31,637 nt of DNA, from contig JAEDGW010000018.1 of the NCBI GenBank assembly GCA_016297325.1, positions 1 to 31,637 of the forward strand, given 5' to 3'. Of the stretch, positions 16,981 through 22,890 are shown piece after piece. Position 1 is the first letter of the stretch, and each line of letters begins with the position of its first letter. The notes beneath the pieces are model-generated. The model saw only the letters and a list, made by a program, of their open reading frames with translations, was not told the DNA's origin and did not search any database. This stretch comes from Coprococcus sp. (GTDB lineage Bacteria > Bacillota > Clostridia > Lachnospirales > Lachnospiraceae). The translations under genes and the position numbers were made by a program.

Positions 16981-17526
16981 ATGACAAGAGAAGAAGCGTG
17001 GGAATTACTCACAGAGTACAACAAGGATGAGTTCCATCTGGAGCATGCACAGATCGTAGAGGGAACCATGAAATATTTTGCAAGGGAGCTTGGTTATGGC
17101 GACGAGGAAGAGTTCTGGGGAATCGTCGGACTGCTTCACGACCTTGACTTTGAGCAGTATCCTGAGCAGCACTGCATCAAGTCTCAGGAGATCATGAGGG
17201 AGCGGGGTGTCGATGAGAGGATCATACATGCTACGGCAAGCCACGGCTACGGCATCACAGTTGACATAAAACCGGAACATGAGATGGAGAAGGTTCTCTA
17301 TGCCGTGGACGAGCTCACAGGGCTTATCGGAGCGGTCACCCTCATGAGACCATCAAAGAGTGTTCAGGATCTGGAACTCAAATCAGTTAAGAAAAAATAC
17401 AAGAGCAAGGGCTTTGCTGCCGGATGCTCAAGAGAGGTCATTGAGAGAGGTGCCGATATGCTGGGCTGGACTCTTGATGAGCTGATAACAAGGACCATAG
17501 ATGCACTCAGGACATTCAGACCATGA
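16981..17526 (+). CDS. HD-domain metal-dependent phosphohydrolase-like protein
   Basis: A 181-residue cytoplasmic HD-superfamily protein. The metal ligands are visible as His22 (FHLEHA), the HD pair His53-Asp54 (GLLHDLDFEQYPEQH), a histidine in TASHGYG, and a later aspartate in AVDELTG. Members hydrolyse phosphomonoesters or phosphodiesters of nucleotides; the substrate is unknown here. The start follows GAGGAGG. Its stop overlaps the start of the anion permease (ATGA), so the two are translationally coupled. Confidence 0.88.
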   Translation: MTREEAWELLTEYNKDEFHLEHAQIVEGTMKYFARELGYGDEEEFWGIVGLLHDLDFEQYPEQHCIKSQEIMRERGVDERIIHATASHGYGITVDIKPEHEMEKVLYAVDELTGLIGAVTLMRPSKSVQDLELKSVKKKYKSKGFAAGCSREVIERGADMLGWTLDELITRTIDALRTFRP

Positions 17527-18662
17527 TCCGGGGGATGAAGAAGATCGGAGAATTTGTCCGCAAAGAGACGGTGCTTACCGTGGCACTTTTGCTGGCGGTG
17601 ATATCGGCATTTGTCGTGCCGCCGGACAGAGCATATGCAGATTACATAGATTTCAGGACGCTTGCGATCCTGTTCTGCCTTATGACGGTGGTTGCGGGAT
17701 TCTCACAGCAGGGAATGTTTGGCATCATAGCGAAAAGCATGATAAACCGCATGGGATCGCTCAGGGCGGTGACATTTGTCCTGATATTCATGTGCTTCTT
17801 TTTCAGCATGTTTATCACAAATGATGTGTCGCTCATAACATTTGTGCCGATGACACTAACGGTTCTTGGAATGGCAGGGGAGGAAGTCCTCACCAGATGG
17901 ATGGTTCCTGTGATAACGCTCCAGACCATAGCGGCGAATCTCGGAAGCATGCTGACACCTATAGGCAATCCGCAGAACCTGTATCTGTACGGCCTGGCGG
18001 GAATCAGCGCGGGAAGATTTGTCTTGCTGATGCTTCCATATACAATAGCATCGGCTGTGCTCCTTGTGTTATGGATCATCGTATGCATGAAAGGCAGAAA
18101 CAGGCAGCTGGAAATCAGACTCTCAGACGGTGATATACAGGTGGACAGGAAGCTGGTTGGTATATATAGCATACTATTCGTGTTGTCATTGCTCACTGTG
18201 GCGCGGATTGTCCCATACTGGGTGACATTTGCAGTGGTGCTTGTGGTAGTTCTCATATGCCAGAGAAGATTGCTGCTTAAGGTTGACTATTCGCTGATAT
18301 TCACATTTGTGGGATTCTTCGTGTTTATCGGAAATATGGGAAGGATCGATGGATTCAGGATATTTGTAGAGAAAGTTCTTGGCGGGCATGAGATGATAAC
18401 CTCTGTCCTTGCCAGCCAGGTCATAAGCAATGTTCCGGCTGCGGTGCTGCTGTCGGGATTTACAGACAGGTACACAGATCTGATAGTCGGAACCAATCTC
18501 GGCGGACTTGGAACTTTGATAGCATCCATGGCGAGTCTGATCTCATTCAAATACGTGGCGAGACAGGACAAGGGCGCCAGAGGAAGATATATGGCGTACT
18601 TCACATTTGCAAATGTACTGTTTTTGGCGGTGCTTATAGGCATGTGGAATATAATAGGATAA
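17523..18662 (+). CDS. anion permease of the ArsB/NhaD/CitMHS superfamily (SLC13-like)
   Basis: A 379-residue polytopic membrane protein with about ten helices. It shows the ion-transporter superfamily hairpin signatures TNDVSLITFVPMTLTVLG (first half, about residues 100-117) and SQVISNVPAAVLLSGF (second half, near 299-314), plus GSMLTPIGNPQN. Family members carry citrate, other di- and tricarboxylates, arsenite or Na+/H+. The substrate is undetermined. Position after glycerate kinase suggests an organic acid, but that is inference. The start at 17523 overlaps the HD gene; ATG 17535 is an alternative. Confidence 0.85.
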   Translation: MIRGMKKIGEFVRKETVLTVALLLAVISAFVVPPDRAYADYIDFRTLAILFCLMTVVAGFSQQGMFGIIAKSMINRMGSLRAVTFVLIFMCFFFSMFITNDVSLITFVPMTLTVLGMAGEEVLTRWMVPVITLQTIAANLGSMLTPIGNPQNLYLYGLAGISAGRFVLLMLPYTIASAVLLVLWIIVCMKGRNRQLEIRLSDGDIQVDRKLVGIYSILFVLSLLTVARIVPYWVTFAVVLVVVLICQRRLLLKVDYSLIFTFVGFFVFIGNMGRIDGFRIFVEKVLGGHEMITSVLASQVISNVPAAVLLSGFTDRYTDLIVGTNLGGLGTLIASMASLISFKYVARQDKGARGRYMAYFTFANVLFLAVLIGMWNIIG

Positions 18663-18707
18663 AAATGGTTTATGGTGAGGTGTATTCGTTATTGTCCTAC
18701 CTTATGT

Positions 18708-18736
18708 TGACGGATATTTTAGCCAAAAATATGTTG
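18708..18736 (+). promoter_or_regulatory. candidate promoter of the flavin reductase gene
   Basis: TTGACG (18708-18713), a 17-base spacer and TATGTT (18731-18736). The leader is about 105 bases. Confidence 0.45.
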
Positions 18737-18849
18737 CTCTCAGATGGCAGTAGTCCTAAAATAGAGGGGTAAGTTTGTACAGATACGGTCAGTTCTTGAT
18801 AAAAGGTGATTTTGCCGGGGGCTGATTCAAATATAAGGAGGTAATCAAT

Positions 18850-19404
18850 ATGAGTAAAAATCTTGGCGCAAAACCTATGCTGGTGCCACAGCCGGTCATG
18901 ATGATCGGAACATACGATGCCGATGGCAATGCAAATGTAATGAATGTGGCGTGGGGCGGAATAGTCGGAGCAAATGAGATCATATTTGACCTTGGAAGTC
19001 ACAAGACTACCGAGAATATAAAGCTGAACAAGGCGTTCACAGTTGCCATTGCTGATGCAGAGCACGTGGCAGCATGTGACTATGTGGGAATCGTGTCTGC
19101 AAATGATGAGCCTGATAAAATGAAGAAGGCAGGATTTACAACAAGAAAGAGCGAATTTGTAAATGCTCCGATCATTAATGAGCTCTCATTGACAATGGAG
19201 TGTAGACTCAAGGAGGTCATAAACGGGGACAAGTTCCTTGGCGAGATCGTAAATGTAGTTGCAGACGACCGTATCCTTGGCGATGACGGCGAGATCACAT
19301 ACGAGGAGTTCCATCCGATCATGTTTGATACCATCGGACATGGATATTTTGCGCTCGGCGACAGAGTCGGCGATGCCTTCTCAGAGGGAAATAAGCTGAA
19401 GTAG
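18850..19404 (+). CDS. flavin reductase-like FMN-binding protein (flavoredoxin type)
   Basis: A 184-residue protein of the flavin-reductase-like family (PF01613), an FMN-binding split-barrel protein. Recognisable parts are PQPVMMIGTYDADGNANVMN at the N-terminus, the WGG segment, and DLGSHKTTENIKLNKAFTV. Members transfer electrons between NAD(P)H and flavin or to partner proteins such as desulfoviridin or aromatic monooxygenases; the partner is unknown. AAGGAGG precedes the ATG. It appears to be monocistronic, as ilvE downstream has its own promoter. Confidence 0.9.
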   Translation: MSKNLGAKPMLVPQPVMMIGTYDADGNANVMNVAWGGIVGANEIIFDLGSHKTTENIKLNKAFTVAIADAEHVAACDYVGIVSANDEPDKMKKAGFTTRKSEFVNAPIINELSLTMECRLKEVINGDKFLGEIVNVVADDRILGDDGEITYEEFHPIMFDTIGHGYFALGDRVGDAFSEGNKLK

Positions 19405-19590
19405 AATAATCATAGAGAGTTCCACATAGTTAAGATGGCTGTGGACTGTGGCTAGGGTATGGCATTGGAAAAATATGTGATGCACACCTGACAACTTGGG
19501 AAAATCATCAAATATACACCGGAATATGAAAAAATTAGCCGTTTTCCGAAGAAAAACCTTAATTTTTCAAGCAAATGTTCAATATACATA

Positions 19591-19619
19591 TGGAAAAAGG
19601 CGAAATAATGTGATATAAC
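19591..19619 (+). promoter_or_regulatory. extended -10 promoter of ilvE
   Basis: TGGAAA (19591-19596), a 17-base spacer and TATAAC (19614-19619), with an extended TG two bases before the -10 box. The leader is about 40 bases. Confidence 0.6.
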
Positions 19620-19666
19620 AGACACATAGCAAAAAGCACAAGCTAAAGTGAAAGGAAGATGTAGAT

Positions 19667-20692
19667 ATGGATAAGAAGAATATCGATTGGGCAAACCTTG
19701 GATTTGGCTATGTTCAGACAGATAAGAGATTTGTAGCAAATTATAAAAACGGAGCATGGGATGAGGGTACACTCACAGAGGATCCTAACGTAGTATTAAA
19801 CGAGTGCGCAGGTGTTCTTCAGTACGCTCAGACAGTATTTGAGGGAATGAAGGCTTACAGAACAGAGGATGGACGTGTTGTTTGTTTCCGTCCTGACCTG
19901 AACGCAAGCAGAATGGCAGATTCAGCAAGAAGACTTGAGATGCCACCTTTCCCAGAGGATAGATTTGTACAGGCAATAGTAGATACAGTAAAGGCAAACA
20001 TTGATTATGTACCACCTTACGGTTCGGGTGCAACATTATATATCAGACCATATATGTTCGGTTCAAACCCTGTTATAGGTGTTAAGCCAGCAGACGAGTA
20101 TCAGTTCAGAATCCTCACAACACCAGTTGGTCCTTACTTCAAGGGCGGCGCAAAGCCTATCACTATCAAGGTTTCAGATTTTGATAGAGCAGCACCTCAC
20201 GGAACAGGACACATCAAGGCTGGTCTTAACTATGCAATGAGCCTTCATGCAATAGTTACAGCTCACAAAGAGGGATTTGATGAGAACATGTACCTTGATG
20301 CAGCTACAAGAACAAAGGTTGAGGAGACAGGTGGAGCAAACTTCATCTTCGTTACAAAGGACGGCAAGGTAGTTACACCTAAGTCAAACAGTATCCTCCC
20401 ATCAATCACAAGACGTTCACTGATGGTAGTTGCAAGAGATATCCTTGGACTTGAGGCTGAGGAGAGAGAAGTATACTTCGACGAGGTTAAGGATTTTGCA
20501 GAGTGCGGTCTGTGCGGTACAGCAGCAGTTATCTCACCAGTAGGCAAGATCAACGACCACGGCAAGGAGATCTGCTTCCCAAGCGGTATGGAGAAGATGG
20601 GACCAGTTATCCAGAAGCTGTATGATACTCTTACAGGAATCCAGATGGGCAGAATCGAAGGCCCAGAGGGATGGCTCAAGGTAATCGAGTAA
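19667..20692 (+). CDS. ilvE: branched-chain amino acid aminotransferase
   Basis: A 341-residue fold-type IV PLP aminotransferase that interconverts leucine, isoleucine and valine with their 2-oxo acids using 2-oxoglutarate/glutamate. Landmarks are the substrate-loop region QTVFEGMKAYR (residues 55-65), LYIRPYMFGS (124-133), the PLP lysine Lys184 in GHIKAGLNYA, and ATRTKVEETGGANFIFV. Length and order fit the class II (eukaryote-like/BCAT2) type. Codon choice is visibly more biased than in the neighbours (CTT, GGT, AAG, few rare codons), consistent with high expression. AAAGGAAG precedes the ATG, and a strong terminator ends the unit. Confidence 0.95.
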   Translation: MDKKNIDWANLGFGYVQTDKRFVANYKNGAWDEGTLTEDPNVVLNECAGVLQYAQTVFEGMKAYRTEDGRVVCFRPDLNASRMADSARRLEMPPFPEDRFVQAIVDTVKANIDYVPPYGSGATLYIRPYMFGSNPVIGVKPADEYQFRILTTPVGPYFKGGAKPITIKVSDFDRAAPHGTGHIKAGLNYAMSLHAIVTAHKEGFDENMYLDAATRTKVEETGGANFIFVTKDGKVVTPKSNSILPSITRRSLMVVARDILGLEAEEREVYFDEVKDFAECGLCGTAAVISPVGKINDHGKEICFPSGMEKMGPVIQKLYDTLTGIQMGRIEGPEGWLKVIE

Positions 20693-20731
20693 TTCAATTC
20701 GGTGTAAGATAATAATTATTGAGAACATAGT

Positions 20732-20778
20732 AACCCCACAGATGTCTGATGGTACGTCGGATGTCGGTGGGGTTTTTG
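20732..20778 (+). terminator. terminator after ilvE
   Basis: An 18-bp stem (20732-20749 with 20757-20774, one mismatch and several wobbles) is followed by a T run. Confidence 0.9.
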
Positions 20779-20834
20779 TGTATCTAAGTTAGTCCGGCAT
20801 AAGAAAGATTAGCCCCATATACTAACAATTAGAA

Positions 20835-20865
20835 TTGACTTGCACCAGCCCCGGAGAGTTATAAT
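20835..20865 (+). promoter_or_regulatory. promoter of the FeoA-like gene, with long 19-base spacer
   Basis: TTGACT (20835-20840) and a perfect TATAAT (20860-20865) are separated by 19 bases. Such spacing is seen in promoters controlled by MerR-type regulators, but no clear dyad lies in the spacer. Confidence 0.5.
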
Positions 20866-20966
20866 TGTGTAGACAACAGAAGAGAAGAAGAATGAATTGC
20901 ATATCGGATAGTGTGTTGATACATAATATAATTCATAAAATCAATTATTTTGAAGGGGTGGTTACT

Positions 20967-21173
20967 ATGATGTCATTATCAGATGCAGTAAACGGTTTCT
21001 CAGGAGAGGTAGCCTGGAACTGTGCGGACAGATCATTGTTCGGCGCATGTCAGCTTGAGACCGGAGATCAGGTGCAGGTCGTATCGTCTTACTTTGGCAA
21101 TGTGATAATCAAGGCAAAGGGCAAAAGACTGGCGATAACAAGGGATGCGGCGGAGCGGATAAAACTGGCTTAG
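20967..21173 (+). CDS. FeoA-like small SH3-fold protein
   Basis: A 68-residue protein starting at ATG 20967 behind GAAGGGG. The frame is open further upstream, but nothing there has a ribosome site. The C-terminal half, TGDQVQVVSSYFGNVIIKAK followed by GKRLAITRDAAERIKLA, has the FeoA pattern (G-x-x-V-x-V, then RLAI/L, then A-x-x-I). The N-terminal half, with a GFSGEV turn, is shorter than usual. FeoA acts with FeoB in ferrous iron uptake, but no feoB is adjacent, so this may be a stand-alone regulator-like SH3 protein. A terminator follows directly. Confidence 0.65.
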   Translation: MMSLSDAVNGFSGEVAWNCADRSLFGACQLETGDQVQVVSSYFGNVIIKAKGKRLAITRDAAERIKLA

Positions 21174-21198
21174 GTTGAAAGTCAGAAGAAGCATTCGG

Positions 21199-21240
21199 AA
21201 AATACGGCAATGGTTGTATGATAACCGCTGCCGTATTTTT
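21199..21240 (+). terminator. terminator after the FeoA-like gene
   Basis: AAAATACGGCA (21199-21209) pairs with 21229-21239. An inner GGTT/AACC pair and a T run follow. Confidence 0.85.
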
Positions 21241-21310
21241 ATGTAATGTAGGTGAATTGTCACAATAGAGAATTATTCTAATACTATGGATATGTTGGGA
21301 GAGAACTTCA

Positions 21311-21433
21311 ATGAGGATTTCTATATTTATAAAAGTTAAAATAAATAGTTGCCGATTGACGTCGGAGCTGATTGACTATGTTGTGCATGAAAGGTACAAT
21401 TTATTTGAGGTCGCAAATTGCGACCTCAAATAA
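21311..21433 (+). pseudogene. 40-residue frame, possible remnant of a YgjP-like metallopeptidase
   Basis: A short frame with a GGGAGAG site ten bases upstream of ATG 21311. It ends inside the palindrome that precedes the ORF6N gene. The segment ELIDYVVHERYNLFEV resembles the zinc-binding helix of YgjP/WLM-type metallopeptidases (ELIDYVVxHELCHL), but the second histidine is lost and the rest of the protein is absent. It may be a decayed tail or a chance frame. Confidence 0.3.
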
Positions 21434-21434
21434 A
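21400..21434. repeat. 35-base palindrome with 17-bp arms before the ORF6N gene
   Basis: Arms at 21400-21416 and 21418-21434 are perfect inverse complements around a central A. It ends seven bases before the ribosome site of the ORF6N gene. Its core (21403-21430) recurs with one substitution inside the gene at 21671-21698. It has no downstream T run, so it is not a normal terminator. It is a candidate operator or leader hairpin. Confidence 0.85.
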
Positions 21435-21453
21435 AAACATAGGAGATGTTGGC

Positions 21454-21984
21454 TTGTCTGATAATATAAATGTACCTGTAATAGTTGATAGCAGAGAAGA
21501 AAAAATTGCGAATCTGATTCATTATATACGTGGGCAGCAGGTTATGGTAGATAGTGATTTAGCACTGCTTTACAATGTAGAAACGAAAAGATTGAATGAA
21601 AGCGTTAAAAGAAATTCGAAACGTTTTCCAGAAAGTTTTTGTTTTCAACTGGCCGAGGATGAATATGCTGATTTGAGGTCGCAAATTGAGACCTCAAACA
21701 CAGAAAATACATCTTCAAAAGGAGGACGCAGGTATTTACCATATGTTTTTACAGAGCCGGGAATAGCAATGCTATCAGCAGTCTTAAGGAGTGACGAGGC
21801 TATTCAGGTAAGTGTAAATATTATGAATGCATTTGTAAAAATGCGACGCTTTCTGGCTGAGAATGCTTTGATGTTTGACAAGCTAAACAGCTTGGAACTA
21901 AAGCAATTACAGTATCAAAAGGAATCTAACGAGAAATTTGATCAGATTTTTGCTTATATTTCTGAACATGAAGAAGTGGGGTAG
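21454..21984 (+). CDS. ORF6N-domain protein, N-terminal half of an interrupted gene
   Basis: 176 residues from TTG 21454 (AGGAG at 21441-21445) to an in-frame TAG at 21982-21984. The ORF6N DNA-binding domain spans about residues 12-110: IRGQQVMVDSDLALLYNVET, the FPESFCFQL segment, and GGRRYLPYVFTEPGIAML. Helical residues follow to about 170 (QYQKESNEKFDQIFAYISEHEE). The same reading frame continues without another stop into a PLD-like domain to 22398. The family is known from phage antirepressor-like proteins and from chromosomal homologues with this C-terminal extension. The gene as it stands encodes only the DNA-binding half unless the TAG is read through. Confidence 0.8.
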   Translation: MSDNINVPVIVDSREEKIANLIHYIRGQQVMVDSDLALLYNVETKRLNESVKRNSKRFPESFCFQLAEDEYADLRSQIETSNTENTSSKGGRRYLPYVFTEPGIAMLSAVLRSDEAIQVSVNIMNAFVKMRRFLAENALMFDKLNSLELKQLQYQKESNEKFDQIFAYISEHEEVG

Positions 21985-22398
21985 AAGATATTTTTTGAAG
22001 GGCAGATATATGATGCATTCAGTCTTTTGGTGAGCCTTGTGGGAAAAGCGGAAAAATCAATAGTCTTAATAGACAATTATGTTGATGTTGGAACTTTGAA
22101 CATTCTTGCAAAAAAGAAAGATGGTGTAGATGTAACAATTTATACTGTTCGCAGAACCCGTCTTGCAAGTCAGGATATTACAAATTTTAACAGCCAGTAT
22201 CCAACATTAACAGTGAATTATACGGGAGTTTTTCACGACAGATTTCTTATTATAGATGAAGAAACAGCATACCATATTGGTGCATCGATTAAGGATGCAG
22301 GTAAAAAATGTTTTGGAATAAGCCGTATAGAAGATGTGGGAATTGTTTCAGATATACTTCAACGTTTAGAAATTGAAACGGAAGAAGCAGACAATTAA
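21985..22398 (+). pseudogene. C-terminal PLD-like half of the ORF6N gene, after an in-frame TAG
   Basis: This is the same frame as the preceding half, resuming directly after the TAG (KIFFEGQIYDAFSLLVS) and running about 137 residues. It contains a phospholipase D-like pattern: IVLIDNYVDVGTLNIL, FHDRFLIIDEETAYHIGASI with the H-x-R/K-F-x-I-x-D arrangement, then KDAGKKCFGIS. GTG 22027 could serve as an internal start but has no good ribosome site. The coding quality is intact on both sides of the stop, so the interruption is recent or tolerated. Confidence 0.75.
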
Positions 22399-22416
22399 AT
22401 CACTATAATGAAAGAA

Positions 22417-22457
22417 GCCATTATGGAGATAGGAAATCTCTGTAATGGCCATTTTTT
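22417..22457 (+). terminator. terminator after the ORF6N-PLD gene
   Basis: A 14-bp stem (22417-22430 with 22436-22449, two wobbles), a five-base loop and seven T residues. Confidence 0.9.
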
Positions 22458-22519
22458 TACTGCGATTAACTTGATAAAACTATACAGTATTTTTGTCATA
22501 AAAATTATTAAATCTTTAT

Positions 22520-22575
22520 AGATATTTAATTGACTGAGAATATATGCAATGATAAACTTTCAAAGATATTTAATT
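22520..22575 (+). repeat. 12-base direct repeats around a candidate promoter of the ABC operon
   Basis: AGATATTTAATT occurs at 22520-22531 and 22564-22575, with a period of 44 bases. The first copy overlaps a TTGACT (22530-22535) that could be the -35 box of the ABC operon, with a weak TAAACT at 22553-22558. The pair may be binding sites for a regulator. Confidence 0.4.
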
Positions 22576-22696
22576 AAAGAAAGATTACGCTTGAAAATAA
22601 ATGGAGAAGGAACGCCGGTTAGGGCATGGCATTTTCTCCGTCAGAAGAAAGCGTAGATATCAGATGAATGTATCCCTGCATAATGTACATTAACGG

Positions 22697-22827
22697 GTAC
22701 AACATAACATCACCTGTACAGGACATTTGAGGCCACCGGTCCTTAGGTGGCATGTAAGTGGCACCTTAGTACCGCTGTAGGCCGAAATGAGCGGGAGCGA
22801 TCCGGTACAGGTGATGTTATGTTGTGC
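22697..22827 (+). ncRNA. 131-nt rod-like structured element in the ABC-exporter leader
   Basis: A perfect 21-bp inverted repeat (22699-22719 with 22805-22825) extends outward by a wobble and a G:C pair. It extends inward past an A:G mismatch by three more pairs. Inside, CATTT (22724-22728) and GGCC pair with GGCC and AAATG on the far side. CGGT plus CTTAGGTG then pair with CACCTTAG plus ACCG around a 12-base apical loop. The 3' side carries the unpaired segment AGCGGGAGCGA. Wobbles and mismatches are consistent with an RNA structure. It lies about 65 bases before the first ABC gene. I do not recognise a known riboswitch or ribozyme core. A mobile inverted-repeat element is an alternative. Confidence 0.55.
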
Positions 22828-22860
22828 ACATAGAAAGACTAGAGAGGGGATACATTCACC

Positions 22861-22877
22861 TGATCAATAATTGTTCA
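22861..22877 (+). promoter_or_regulatory. MarR-like imperfect palindrome at the ABC operon start
   Basis: TGATCAATAATTGTTCA is a 17-base dyad with a single T:T mismatch around a central A. It directly abuts the AAGGAGG ribosome site (22877-22883). MarR-family operators have this size and character, and MarR genes usually precede such ABC pairs in Clostridia. No MarR gene is present here. Confidence 0.4.
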
Positions 22878-22890
22878 AGGAGGAAATGAC

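Noticed and set aside
17642..18256. 204-residue minus-strand frame inside the anion permease gene
   Set aside because: It is antisense to a well-supported membrane protein and its composition is typical of a complementary shadow.
19412..19450. Hairpin after the flavin reductase gene as a terminator
   Set aside because: The 8-bp stem has a bulge and no T run follows.
22601..22693. 30-codon frame in the ABC leader
   Set aside because: It has no ribosome site, its start lies next to a hairpin stem (22602-22639), and its product resembles nothing known.
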